Below are positions 28,201 through 43,200 of a stretch of DNA of 64,000 bases, piece by piece; the stretch's first letter is position 1; each line of letters starts with the position of its first letter. Position numbers and translations under genes: made by a program. The notes beneath the pieces are model-generated. The model did no database searches. It was not told the origin of the DNA and was given only the letters and a program-made list of their open reading frames with translations. Origin of the DNA: Croceivirga sp009797885 (GTDB taxonomy: Bacteria; Bacteroidota; Bacteroidia; Flavobacteriales; Flavobacteriaceae); contig AP035880.1 of NCBI GenBank assembly GCA_045866215.1, forward strand, positions 3,472,001 through 3,536,000, given 5' to 3'.

Positions 28201-31200
28201 TGATATCCAGAGGCTTTAACATTACCGGTGACAGTGCGGATACTGACGGGCCAGTGGCGCAATGTAAGACGGCGATCCTTGAACTGGGAACAGAGTTTAC
28301 GGCCGATCTTGTGGACAACGGTTCCAGTGATACCTGCGGGGACGTCTCGTTAAGCGTATCCCCAAGCAGCTTTACACCGGACGACCTTGGTGACAACACG
28401 GTCACCCTTACGGTGACCGACCCCGATGGAAACACGGATGACTGCCAGACCACGGTGACCGTAACCTTCCGTTCCGAAAACCTGTTCGTCACCACCTGGG
28501 ACACGACCGAGTCCGGCACCTCCAACAGCAACTCCATCACCATCCCTGCTACGGGGGCCTACCATGTGGACCTGGGCAATGACAACAGCTTTGAACTCAT
28601 GGACCAGACCGGGACCACCATTATAAATGTGACCGAACATAATTATACCGCTGGGGAAATAGAAGTGGCCATCCATAGTGCGGACACCAATCCCCTGACC
28701 AGGATATACTTCAACAATGGGGGTGACAGACGAAAATTGCTCTCCGTGGACCACTGGGGCAGCATCTCTTGGAGCACCATGGAGGGCGCCTTCCATGGCT
28801 GTGGGAATTTGAAGGTCAAGGCTACCGATGCCCCGGATTTGGGCAACGTGACCGATATGTCCCGTATGTTCAGGTCCTGTGGCTCCCTTACAGGGACAAC
28901 GGGCCTCTCGGGTTGGAACGTGTCCAACGTGACCGATATGTCCAATATGTTTTACAGTGCGAGCAATTTTAACGGGGACATCGGTTCCTGGGATGTGGCC
29001 AAGGTGACCGATATGAACGGGATGTTTGTCGGCAGTAGGTCGTTCGAGGGTACGGCGGGCCTCTCCAATTGGAACGTGTCCAGTGTGACGGATATGGGCT
29101 ATATGTTTTCCGGGGCAAGTGCCTTTAACGCGGACATCGGTTCGTGGAACGTTGCCGAGGTGACCAATATGGGTTGGATGTTCCGTTTTGCCACTTCGTT
29201 TGACCAGGACCTGAGCTCGTGGAACGTGGCCAAGGTGACCAATATGGACAACATGTTCCGGGCCATGGACGTCTTTGACCAGGATCTGGGTTCCTGGGAC
29301 ACCGGTAATGTGGCGGATATGTCCGGCATGTTTGCCTACACGAAGGCCTTCAACGGGGACATCGGTTCCTGGGATACCAGTGGTGTGACCGATATGGAGG
29401 GCATGTTCCTGAACGCAACGGCCTTTAACGAGGACCTCGGTTCCTGGGACACCGGCAGCGTTACCAATATGGCTTACATGTTTCGGGACGCAAGCGCCTT
29501 TGACCAAAACATCGGTTCCTGGAATACCAGCAGCGTGACTGATATGAGCCAGATGTTCTGGAACGCAAGCGCCTTTGACCAGAATTTGGGGACCTGGGAC
29601 CTGGGGCAGGTGACCAATGGGACCAATATGCTCAATGAGAGTGGGCTCTCGGTTGCCAACTGGGACGCCACGCTGATTGGTTGGCACAGCCAAGGTCTCA
29701 TCAGCAATGTAACCATCGGAGCTTCCGGATTGGTCTACTGCACCGCCGCTGTCGAGCGTTCCGAGCTAAAAGAGGATAATGCCGTCACCTTCACTGGAGA
29801 TAGTGCGGAAACGACTAAACCGACCGCCCGGTGCAAGACGAATGCGCTGGAACTCCAACTAGGGACCGATGGTAAGGCCACCCTGGATCCCGCTTCCGTG
29901 GACGATGGTTCCAGCGATGCCTGTGGGAGTGTCTCGTTAACTTTGTCACAAAGCAGTTTTACCCCTACTGATATAGGTACAAAAACGGTAACCCTAACAG
30001 TGACCGACCCCAACGTGAACTGGGGGGAGTGTGCGGCCACGGTAACAGTGTTGGACCTCGCAGCCTTTATCACCACCTGGGACACCACCAAATCCGGCAC
30101 CTCCGGAAGCAACTCCATTACCATCCCTGCCACAGGGACCTACGATGTGGATCTGGGCAATGACGGCAGCTATGAACGGACGGACCAGACCGGGCCCGTT
30201 ACCATTAATGTAGTTGACGAAAACTATACCGCCGGGGAGATACAGGTGGTCCTTCGCGATGCCGCTTCTGGGAACGGGATTCTGACCGGGATACAGTTCA
30301 ATAATGGAGGGGACAGGGATAAGCTGCTCTCCTTGGACCAATGGGGTGGGATATCCTGGAGCACCATGGCCGGTGCATTCCATGGCTGTAGTAATCTGGA
30401 GGTCAAGGCAACGGACGCCCCCAATCTAAGTGGGCTGATCAATACCAGTATGGCCAATATGTTCAATGGATGTACGGAACTTACGGGGACGACAAGCTTC
30501 TTCACCTGGAACACCAGCAAGGTGACCAATATGGCCGGTCTGTTCGCCAGCGCAAGCCTATTTAACCAAGACATCGGTTCATGGAATGTGGCTAATGTAA
30601 CCGATATGGGCTGGATGTTCCAGAATGCAACGGCCTTTGACCAGGACATCGGTTCTTGGGGTACTAGCAGTGTGACCAAGATGGAAGGTATTTTTGCCGG
30701 AGCAACGGCCTTTAACCAGGACCTGGGTTCATGGAACGTGGCCCAAGTAACCAATATGTTCGGCATGTTTTATCGTGCAAGCGCTTTTGACCAGGACATC
30801 AGTTCCTGGGACACCAGTCAGGTGACCAATATGTTTTCCATGTTTGATGAGGCAGTTGTCTTTAACCAAGACATCGGTTCCTGGAACACAAGTAAGGTCA
30901 CCGATATGCGCTTCATGTTTCGGAAGGCAACGGCCTTTGACCAGGACATCGGCTCTTGGAATACAGCTATAGCGACCGATATGGATTCCATGTTCAATGG
31001 GGCAAGCGCCTTTAACCAGGACATCGGTTCTTGGAACACTAGCCAGGTCACCAATATGCTTTCCCTATTCGATGGTGCAACTGCCTTTGACCAGAATTTG
31101 GGGAATTGGAATCTGAAGAAGCTGAGCAATGGTAACAATATGCTAAAAGACTGTGGACTATCCGTGGACAACTGGGACAACACAATTCTCGGTTGGTACG

Positions 31201-34200
31201 GCCAGAGGCAGGGTTTCACCAATGCACTCACTATCGGCGCCCTGGGTTTGGTCTACTGTAAGGCCGTAGATGAGCGTGCTGAGCTGAATAATAATTACCC
31301 TTTCAAAATTGGTGGCGATAGCGCAGAAACTACGGCTCCAACGGCCCGGTGCAGGACGAATGCACTGGAACTCGAGCTGGGGACCGATGGCACGGCCACC
31401 CTGGATCCCGCTTCCGTGGATAACGGTTCCAGCGATGCCTGTACGAGCGTCAACCTGGAAGTATACCCCGAAGAATTTACGGCCACCGACCTTGGCACAA
31501 ATACGGTCACCCTTACGGCCACCGATAAGAACAACAACGAACATACCTGTACGGCCACAGTGGTCGTAGTGGATCCCACAAGTGTATTTGTGACTACCTG
31601 GAATACCACCATATTGGGTATGTCCAACAGCAACTCCATCGCGATTCCCGTTATAGGGACCTACGATGTGGACCTGGGCAATGACGGTAGCTATGAACTG
31701 ACGGACCAGGTCGTGTCCGAGTCCCTGACCTTGGTTATCACCGATCATAATTATACTGCTGGCGGCGTAATACAAGTGGCCCTCCGTAATGCGGTCTCCG
31801 GGAACGGTGACCTAAACAGGATACATTTCAACAATGGGGGTGACCGACAGAAACTGCTCTCGGTGGACCAATGGGGCAGCGCGGTCTCCTGGAGTACCAT
31901 GGCGGGGGCATTTCATGGCTGTAGCAACATGGAGGTCAAGGCAACCGACACCCCCGACCTAAGTGGTGTGACCGACATGTCCGATATGTTCAATGGTTGT
32001 ACAGTACTTACGGGGACGGCTACGAACAGTTTCAACAACTGGAATACAAGCACGGTAATCGATATGTCCTATATGTTCAATGACGCAACAGCCTTTAACG
32101 GGGACATCGGTTCCTGGAACACATCCAGCGTGACCGATATGAGTCGCATGTTTCAGGGCGCAAGCACCTTTGACCAGGACATCGGTTCCTGGAACACTGG
32201 CAGCGTGGATAATATGTCTTTTATGTTCGATGCTGCAAGCGCCTTTAACGGGCCCATTGGTTCCTGGAACGTGAGCAATGTGGGTACCATGAACTTCATG
32301 TTTCAGGGCGCAATCACCTTTAACCAGGATATCGGTTCGTGGGACACCAGCGGCTTGAACCGTTTGGCTGGCATCTTTTCTGGCGCAACTGCCTTTAATC
32401 AGAATCTGGGGGATTGGTACTTGGGGAGGCTGAGAAATGGTAACAATATGCTCAACGGAAGCGGGCTTTCCATTGCCAACTGGGACGCCACGCTCATCGG
32501 TTGGCATAGGCAGGGCTTTACCAATACTACCAATACGCCTACCATTGGCGCGGATGGCCTGATGTACTGCGCAGCCATTGCCCAGCGTACCGAACTGAAA
32601 TCTAGAGGCTTTAACATTATTGGCGACAGTGCGGAAACCACCGAGCCAAAGGCCAAGTGCAAGCCAGCAGCGTTCCGGTTGGGCAGTGACGGTACAGCGA
32701 CCTTGGATGCCTTCCTTGTAGATGACGGTTCCAACGATAACTGTGGGACCGTTTCGTTGAGTGTATCCAAAACCAACTTTACGGCCTCGGATCTTGGTGA
32801 GAATACAGTGACCCTGACGGTGACCGACCCCAATGGGAACAAGGCAGAATGCCCGGCCACGGTGATTGTGGAGGATCCTGCAAGCGTATTTGTGACCACT
32901 TGGGACACGGCCAGGACTGGCACCTCCGGCGGAAATTCCATCCGTATCCCTGCCACGGGGACCTATGATGTGGACCTGGGCAATGATGGCAGCTTTGAAC
33001 TGACGGGCCAGACCGATGAAACTGTTGTAAATATCACTAATTATAAGGATTCCGAGGGTAACAATTTTACAGCAGGGGAGATACAGGTGGCCCTACGCAA
33101 TGCCGTCTCTGGGAATGGGACCTTGGACCGAATCCGGTTCAACAATGGAGGTGATCGACAGAAGTTGCTTTCCGTTGACCAATGGGGGAGCAGTATTTCC
33201 TGGAGCACGATGGCGGAGGCATTTTACGGCTGTTCCAATCTGGAGGTCAAGGCGACCGATATTCCAAATCTAAGTAAGGCGACCAGTATGAAGGCTATGT
33301 TTTATAATGCAAGTGCCTTCAACGGTAACATCGGTTCCTGGAACACCAGTAGTGTGACCGATATGAGTCTGATGTTTGGTTTTGCAAGCATCTTTGACCA
33401 GGACATCGGTTCCTGGGACACGGGCAAGGTGACCGATATGAACTCTATGTTTACTGGGGCAAGTGTCTTTAACGGGGACATTGGTTCTTGGAACACAAGT
33501 AGCGTGACTAGGATGGACGGCATGTTCTACGGTGCAAGCGCCTTTAATCAGGACATTGGTTCCTGGGACACGGGCAAGGTGACCAATGCACGTTTTATGT
33601 TTGCCTTTGCAAGTGCTTTTGACCAGGACATTGGTTCGTGGAACACATCAGCCATAGCGGACATGGGCAACATGTTCTCCAAAGCAACTGCCTTTAACGG
33701 GGACATCCGTTCCTGGAACACTAGCGGCGCGATTACTATGAATTCTATGTTTTCTGGCGCGAGCGCCTTTAACGGGGACATCGGTTCCTGGAACACATCC
33801 AGCGTGACCGATATGACCTCCATGTTTTCCGGTGCAAGCGTTTTTGACAGGAACTTGGGGGAATGGAACCTGGCGGCGTTGACCAGCGGCACTAGTATGC
33901 TCAACAATAGTGGGCTCTCGGTTGCGAACTGGGACGCCACGCTGATCGGTTGGTACGGGCAGTACTTTACCAACACTGTGACCATCGGTGCCTCCGGTCT
34001 GGTCTACTGCAATGCCCGTGTTCAACGCGCCGCAATGACGACCTTCACTTTTAACGGCGATAGTATGGCAAGTACCCAGCCGACGGCGGTGTGCCAACAA
34101 CAAGCGGTGGAGCTCGAACTGGGTGCCATTGGCACGGCGAACCTGGATCCCGCCCTTGTGGACGCCGGCAGCGATGGTTGCGGAATCACCCTGGCGTTGT

Positions 34201-37200
34201 CCAAGACCAGCTTTGATGCCACCGACCTTGGGGACAACACGGTGACCCTGACGGTGACCGACCCCAGCAACAACTCGAAGACCTGTACGGCCACGGTGAC
34301 CGTATTGGGTACGGATCCCAAGAGCGTATTTGTGACCACCTGGGACACCACCAGGCCCGGCAGTTCCGGTAACAACTCCATTATCATCACCGCCATAGGG
34401 ACCTACGATGTGGATTTGGGCAATGACGGGATTTATGAACTGACGGACCAGCAGGGGAAGATCACCGTGGATGTGACCGAGCACAACCGTACCGCCGGGC
34501 AGGTACAGGTGGCCCTTCGCAACGCCCACTCCGGTGCGGGGACCTTGGACGGGATAAGTTTTAATCCCTTCGTTGTGGGCCTGCAGGTCGATAAACTTAA
34601 GCTGCTCTCGGTGGACCAATGGGGCAGTGCCATTTCCTGGAGCACCATGGCAACCGCATTTTCCGGTTGTGGCAACCTGGAGGTCAAGGCGACGGACGCC
34701 CCCGATCTGGGCAGTGTGACCAGTATGTCCAATATGTTCAATGGCTGCACGAAACTTAAGGGGAATACGAGCTTTTCCGGCTGGAACACGTCCAAAGTGG
34801 AGGATATGACGGGCTTGTTCAATGGCGCAAGTTCCTTTAATGTGGACATCGGTTCGTGGGACACTGGTAGCGTGTCCAGTATGGCCTCCATGTTCCGGAA
34901 CGCAAGTGCCTTTGACCAGGACATTGGATCCTGGAACACCAGTCAGGTAACCAATATGTTTTCCATGTTTCGGTTTGCAAGCGTCTTTAATCAGGATATT
35001 GGTTCCTGGGAAACGAGCAGTGTCGCCAATAAGCAGTGGATGTTTGACGACGCAACCGCTTTTGACCAGAACCTGGGCAAATGGGATCTGGGGAAGTTGA
35101 CCAATGCCATCGGTATGCTCGACGGTAGTGGGCTCTCCATGGCCAACTGGGACGCCACGATCATCGGTTGGCACGCGAAGGGCTTCCACCAAACTCCCAC
35201 TTTCACCATCGGTGCTGATGGCCTGGTGTACTGTGCGGCCGGTACCGAACGTAAAGCATTCGGCCTTAATATTATCGATGACGGCTCGGAGAAGATCGAC
35301 CCGACGCCACAATGCAAGGCAGCGACAATTTACCTGGGCAGCAATGGCACGGCCAGCTTGACACCTGTTCTTGTGGACAATGGTTCCAGCGATGCCTGTG
35401 GGGACGTCTCCTTAAGCCTGTCCCAGACCACCTTTACGGCCAGTGAACTTGGGGACAACACGGAGACCTTGACGGTAACCGACCCCAATGGGAACGAAGA
35501 CACCTGTACGGCCACGGTTACCGTGGTGGACGATACGAATCCCAAGGCGAGCTGTAAAAATATTACGGTACAACTGAGTGCAGCGGGCAGCGTTACGATT
35601 GCGGCAGCGGATGTGGATGGCGGCTCATCCGACAATAGCGGCACGGTGTCGCTTTCCCTGGATACGGACACTTTTACAGCCGGTGGGACCTATACGGTAA
35701 CCCTCACGGTAACGGATGGTAGCACCAACACGCATGATTGCATCGCTACAGTTAACGTGGTGGCGTATCCCACAACCGTATTCGTCACTACCTGGGACAC
35801 GACCAAATCCGGCACCTCCGGAAGCAATTCCATCCATATCCCTGCCACGGGAACCTACGATGTGGACCTGGGGGCTGATGGCAGCTACGAACTGACAGGT
35901 CAGACCGTGTCCGGATTCCTGACCGTGGATGTCACTGATCATAACTATACCGCGGGGGTGATACAGATGGCCCTGCGCAATGCCACCTCCGGCAACCTCT
36001 CGAGGATAGCGTTTAATAATGGGGGGGATAAGGATAAGCTGCTCTCTGTGGACCAATGGGGCAGCGCGATAGCCTGGACCAACATGGAAAATGCATTTTA
36101 CGGCTGTAGCAATTTGGAAGTCAAGGCAATCGATACCCCTAACTTGAGCGGCCTGACCGGTATTAGTATAGCCAATATGTTCAACGGATGTACCTCACTT
36201 AGGTGGACGACAAGTTTTTCTAGTTGGAACGTGGCCCAAGTGGAAGATATGGGGAATATGTTCAATGGCGCCAGCGCCTTCAACGGTAACATCGGTTCCT
36301 GGGACACGGGCAATGTGACCGATATGGCGGGCATGTTCTCCGGCGCAAGCACCTTTAACGGGAACATCGCTTCTTGGAATACGGCGAAAGTGGGGGATAT
36401 GGCCAATATGTTCAATGGCGCGAGTACCTTCAACAGCAACATCGGCTCCTGGGACACGGGCAATGTGACCGATATGGCAGGCATGTTCTCCGGTGCCAGT
36501 GCCTTTAACGGGAACATCGCTTCCTGGAACGTGGCCAAAGTGGAGGATATGGGGAGCATGTTCAATGGTGCAAGTAGCTTTAACGGAGCCATCGGTTCCT
36601 GGGACACTGGTGAGGTGACCGGTATGGGCAATATGTTCACTGGCGCAAGCGTCTTTAACGGGCCCATTGGTCCTTGGAACGTGGCCAAAGTGGGGGATAT
36701 GTCCAATATGTTCACTGGTGCAAGTGCCTTCAACGGCAACATCGGCTCGTGGGACACGGGCAATGTGACCGATATGGAGGGCATGTTCTCCGGTGCGGGT
36801 GCCTTTGACCGGAACTTGGGGGAATGGGACCTGGCGGCATTGACCAATGGAAGTGATATGCTGGACAACAGTGGGCTCTCGGTTGCGAACTGGGACGCCA
36901 CGCTGATTGGTTGGGAGGGCCAGGGCCTTTCCAACACGCCGACGGTTGCCGTTGGCGCTTACGGCCTGGTCTACTGCAGGGCCCATTACGAGCGTGCGGC
37001 GCTGATAGGTAGCAGCCTCAACATTACCGAGGACAGCAGGGCAAGTACCCAGCCGACGGCGGTGTGCCAACAACAGGCGGTGGAGCTAGAACTGGGTGCC
37101 ACTGGCACGGCGACCCTGGATCCCGCCCTTGTGGACGGCGGCAGCGATGGTTGCGGAATCACCCTGGCGTTGTCCAAGACCAGCTTTGATGCCACCGACC

Positions 37201-40200
37201 TTGGGGACAACACGGTGACCTTGACGGTGACCGACCCCAGCAACAACTCGAAGACCTGTACGGCCACGGTGACCGTGGGAGACAGCACGCTCCCCACCCC
37301 AAGTTGCAGGGACACCAGCGTACAACTTAGCGCCTCGGGCATCGCAACGATTGCCACCTCGGACATCGACAACGGCTCCTCCGACAACAGCGGCACCGCC
37401 GTTACCCTTTCCCTGGACACCACCAGCTTTGGCTGTTCCGACCTGGGGGACAACACGGTGACCCTTACCGTAACGGACGCCAGCAGCAACTCGGATAGCT
37501 GTACCGCTAAAGTGACCGTGGAGGACAAGGCCGAGCCTTCTCCCAGTTGCCAGGACACCAGCGTACAACTTAGCGCCTCGGGCAGTGCAACGATCGCCAC
37601 CTCGGACATCGACAACGGTTCCTCGGACAACTGCGGGAGCGTCTCCCTGGGCCTTTCCGAAACCAGCTTTGATGCCGACGACCTTGGGGACAACACGGTG
37701 ACCTTGACGGTGACCGACCCCAGCAGCAACTCGGACACCTGTACGGCCACGGTGACCGTGGGGGACAGCACGCTCCCCAGCCCAAGTTGCAAGGACACCA
37801 GCGTACAACTGGACGCCTCGGGAAGCGCAACGATCGCCACCTCCGACATCGACAACGGTTCCTCCGACAACAGTGGTACCGCCGTTATCCTTTCCCTGGA
37901 CACCACCAGCTTTGGCTGTTCCGACCTGGGGGACAATACGGTAACTTTGACCGTAACGGACGCCAGCAACAACTCGGACACCTGTACCGCTGTGGTGACC
38001 GTAGGGGATAGCACGCTCCCCACCCCAGGTTGCCAGGACACCAGCGTACAACTGGGCGCCTCGGGTAGTGCAACGATTGCCACATCGGACATCGACAATG
38101 GTTCCTCCGACAACTGCGGGAGCGTCACCCTGGCGTTGTCCACGACCAACTTTGGGGCCAACGACCTTGGGGACAACACGGTGACCTTGACGGTGACCGA
38201 CCCCAGCAACAACTCGGACACCTGTACCGCCACGGTGACCGTGGGGGACAGCACGCTCCCCAGCCCAAGTTGCAAGGACACCAGCGTACAACTTAGCGCC
38301 TCGGGAAGCGCAACGATCTCCACATCGGACATCGACGACGGTTCCTCCGACAACAGCGGCACCACCGTATCGCTTTCCCTGGACACCACCAGCTTTGGCT
38401 GTTCCGACCTGGGGGACAACACGGTGACCTTGACGGTGACGGACGGCAGCAACAATTCGGACAGCTGTACCGCCACAGTGACCGTGGAGGACAAGGCCGT
38501 ACCCACCCCCAGCTGCAAGGACGCGACCATACAGCTCGGCACAACCGGATCTGCGACCCTCGCTGCCTCCGATGTCGACAACGGTTCCTCTGACAACTGT
38601 GGGAACTTTACCCTGGCGCTGTCCAAGACCGGCTTTAGCGCCAACGACCTTGGGAACAACACAGTGACCCTGACGGTGACCGACCCTAGCAGCAACTCAG
38701 ACACCTGTACCGCTGTGGTGACCGTGGGGGACAGCACACTCCCCACCCCAAGTTGCAAGGACACCAGCGTACAATTGAGCGCCTCGGGCAGCGCAACAAT
38801 AGCCACATCCGACATCGATAATGGTTCCTCCGACAACAGTGGTACCGCCGTTACCCTTTCCCTGGACACCACCAGCTTTGGCTGTTCCGACCTGGGGGAC
38901 AACACGGTGACCTTGACGGTGACCGACGCCAGCAGCAACTCGGACACCTGTACCGCTGTGGTGACTGTGGAGGACAAAACGGCCCCCTCACCAAGTTGCC
39001 AGGACATCAGCGTACAACTGGGCGCATCGGGCAGCGCAACGATCACGACATCGGACATCGACAACGGCTCCTCCGACAACTGTGGGAACTTTACCCTGGC
39101 CTTGTCCAAGACCAGCTTTGGCGCCAACGAGCTTGGGAGCAACACGGTGACCCTGACGGTGACCGACCCCAGCAGCAACTCGGACAACTGTACCGCCACG
39201 GTCACCGTGGGGGACAGCACACTCCCCACCCCAAGTTGCAAGGACACCAGCGTACAACTGAGCGCCTCGGGCAGCGCAACAATAGCCACATCCGACATCG
39301 ATAATGGTTCCTCCGACAACAGTGGTACCGCCGTTACCCTTTCCCTGGACACCACCAGCTTTGGCTGTTCCGACCTGGGGGACAATACGGTGACCCTTAC
39401 CGTAACGGACGCCAGCAACAACTCGGACAGCTGTACCGCTACGGTAACGGTGGAGGACAAAACGGCCCCCTCACCAAGTTGCCAGGACACCAGCGTACAA
39501 CTGGGCGCCTTGGGCAGCGCAACGATTACCACATCGGACATCGACAACAGCTCCTCCGACAACTGCGGGAGCATTACCCTGGCCTTGTCCAAGACCAGCT
39601 TTGGCGCCAACGAGCTTGGGGACAACACGGTGACCCTTACCGTAACGGACGCCAGCAACAACTCGGACAGCTGTACCGCCACGGTGACCGTAGGGGACAG
39701 CACGCTCCCCACCCCAAGTTGCAAGGACATCAATGTACAACTTAGCGCCTCGGGCAGCGCAACAATAGCCACATCCGACATCGACAACGGTTCCTCCGAC
39801 AATAGTGGTACCGCCGTTACCCTTTCCCTGGACACCACCAGCTTTGGCTGTTCCAATGTGGGGGACAACATAGTGACCCTTACCGTAACGGACGCCAGCA
39901 ACAACTCGAGCAGCTGTACCGCTGTGGTGACCGTGGGGGACAGCACGCTCCCCACCCCAGGTTGCAAGGACATCAGCGTACAACTGGGTGCCACGGGCAG
40001 TGCAACAATCGCCACGTCGGACATCGACAACGGCTCCTCCGACAACTGCGGGAGCGTCACCCTGGCCTTGTCCAAGACCGGCTTTGGTGCCAACGAGCTT
40101 GGGGATAATACGGTGACCCTCACGGTAACGGACGTCAGCAACAACTCGAACACCTGTACGGCCACGGTGAGCGTTGGGGACAACACGCTCCCCACCCCAA

Positions 40201-43200
40201 GCTGCAAGGACATCAGCGTGCAGTTGGATACCTCGGGTAGCGCAACGATAGCCACGTCGGACATCGACAACGGTTCCTCCGACAATAGTGGCACTACCGT
40301 ATCGCTTTCCCTGGACATCACCAGCTTTGGCTGTTCCAATCTTGGGGACAACACGGTGACCCTTACGGTAACGGACGCCAGCAGTAACTCGGACAGCTGT
40401 ACCGCTACAGTGACCGTGGGGGACAGCACGCTCCCCACCCCAGGGTGCCAGGACATCAGCGTACAACTGGGCGCCTTGGGCAGCGCAACGATCACCACCT
40501 CGGACATCGACAACAGTTCCTCCGACAACTGCGGGAGCGTCACCCTGGCCTTGTCCAAGACCAGCTTTGGTGCCGACGACCTTGGGGACAACACGGTGAC
40601 CCTTACCGTAACAGACGCCAGCAGCAACTCGGACAGCTGTACCGCCACGGTGACCGTGGGGGACAGCACGCTCCCCACCCCAGGTTGCCAGGACATTAGC
40701 GTGGAACTGGGTGCCACGGGCAGTGCAGCGATCATCACATCGGACATCGACAACGGCTCCTCGGACAACAGTGGTACCGCCCCTTCCCTTTCCCTGGACA
40801 GGACGACTTTCGGCTGTTCCGATCTTGGGGACAACACGGTGACCCTTACCGTAACGGACGCCAGCAGCAACTCGGACAGCTGTACCGCCACGGTGACCGT
40901 GGGGGACAGCACGCTCCCCACCCCAGGTTGCCAGGACATTAGCGTGGAACTGGGCGCCTCGGGCAGCGCAACGATCGCCATGTCGGACATCGACAACGGT
41001 TCCTCCGACAACTGCGGGAGCATTACCCTGGCTTTGTCCAAGACCGGCTTTGGTGCCACCGATCTGGGGGACAACACGGTGACCCTTACCGTAACGGACG
41101 CCAGCAACAACTCGGACAGCTGTACCGCTACAGTGACCGTGGAGGACAAAACGGCCCCCACCCCAAGTTGCCAGGACATCACCGTGGAACTGGATGCCTC
41201 GGGCAGCACAACAATCGCCACCTCGGACATCGACAACGGCTCCTCCGACAACAGTGGCACCGCCGTTACCCTTTCCCTGGACACCACCAGCTTTGGCTGT
41301 TCCGATCTGGGGAACAATACGGTGACCCTTACGGTAACGGACGCCAGCAGCAACTCGGACAGCTGTACCGCTTTGGTAACGGTGGAGACCGTTCCAAAGG
41401 CCGTGTGTAAGGCAGCGACAATTCGATTGGACGTCAATGGAACGGCCAACCTGACGGCCGACCTTGTGGACAATGGTTCCTATGTTGCCTGCGGTAGCGT
41501 CACCCTGGCGTTGTCCAAGACCAGCTTTAGCACTACCGACCTTGGGGACAACACGGTAACGCTTACCGTAAGGGATGGCAGCAGCAACTCGGACAGCTGT
41601 ACGGCAAAAGTGACCGTATTGAACAACTCAGACCCCATAGCTTCCTGCCAGGACATCACCGTGGAACTGGACGCCTCAGGCAGTGCTACGATTGCAGCAG
41701 CGGATATGGACAACGGTTCCTCCGACGACAGTGGTACATTAACCTTTTCTCTGGACAGGACCGGTTTTGGTTGTTCCGATGTGGGGGACAACACGGTGAC
41801 CTTGACGGTAACGGACCCCAGCAACAACTCGCACACCTGTACCGCTTTGGTGACCGTGGAGGACGTAACTCGGCCAACAGTTGTGTGCCAAGAGCTGACA
41901 CTTCAATTGGGCACTAATGGTACGGCTACCCTGACCACCGACCTTGTGAACAACAATTCCAGTGACGCCTGTGGGATTGCCTCCATGGGGCTGTCCCAGA
42001 GCAGCTTCAGGGTCGATGACCTCGGTGACAACACGGTGACCCTAACCGTGACCGATAGCAACAGCAACACAAATACCTGTACAGCTAGGGTAATGTTGGA
42101 AGATATCATGTCCCCCACGGCTGACTGCAAGAATATAACGGTACAACTGAGCGCTTCGGGCAGCGTAACGGTCGAGGCGGCGGACGTGGACAATGGCTCC
42201 TCCGACAACAGCGGTACGGTGTCGTTTTCCTTGGACCGGGATCCGACTGTTTTTACGGCCTCTGACCTTGGGGACAATACGGTGACCCTTACCGTGACCG
42301 ACCCCAGCAACAACTCAAAGACCTGTACCGCTCTGGTGACCGTAGAGGACAACACGCTCCCCACCCCAAGTTGTCGGGACATCAGCGTGGAACTTGGTGA
42401 CACGGGCAGCGCAACGATTGCCGCGGCGGACGTGGACAACGGTTCCTTCGACAACAGCGGCACGGTGGTGCTATCCCTGGACAAGACCGGTTTTGATTGT
42501 TCCGATGTAGGGCAGCACACGGTGACCCTTACCGTATCGGACGCCAGCAACAACTCGGATACCTGTACGGCCACGGTGAACGTGGGGGACAACACGCTTC
42601 CCACTCCAAATTGCCGGGACATTAATGTGGAACTGGGTGCTATGGGCAGCGCAACGATAGTGGCAGCGGACGTGGACAATGGTTCTAGTGCAGCTTGTGG
42701 GAGCGTTACTTTGGACCTTTCCCTGGATAGTTTTGATATCACCAACCTCGGTGATAACACGGTGACCCTTACGGTTAGGGATAACAACGGCAGCACAGAC
42801 AGCTGCACCGCCATGGTAACCGTGGAAGACAAGATGTCCCCCATGCCAGGTTGCCAGGAAATTACCGTGGAACTTAGTGCTACGGGCAGCGCAACGATTG
42901 CAGCGGCGGACGTGGACAACGGTTCTTTCGACAACAGCGGCACGGTGTCGCTATCCCTGGACCGGACCGGCTTCGGTTGTTACGATGTAGGGAATAACAC
43001 GGTAACGCTTACCGCAGTGGATGGCAGCGGTAACTCGGACAGCTGTACCGCTACGGTAACGGTTCAGGATGTAACCCCGCCGACGGCCGTGTGCCAACAA
43101 GAGGAGGTAACGCTCCAATTGGGTGCCAATGGCGCGGCCGTTTTGGATGCCTCCCTTATGGATAACAATTCGAGCGATGCCTGTGGAAACGTCACCCTTA

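Noticed and set aside
36986..41473. A 1495-codon open frame on the - strand inside giant C, and many shorter antisense frames in the giants
   Set aside because: The repeats use the same codons over and over, so a stop-free antisense frame is copied with each unit. The translation (SVTVRVTVLSPRS and variants) is repetitive and has no start, signal or domain of its own.
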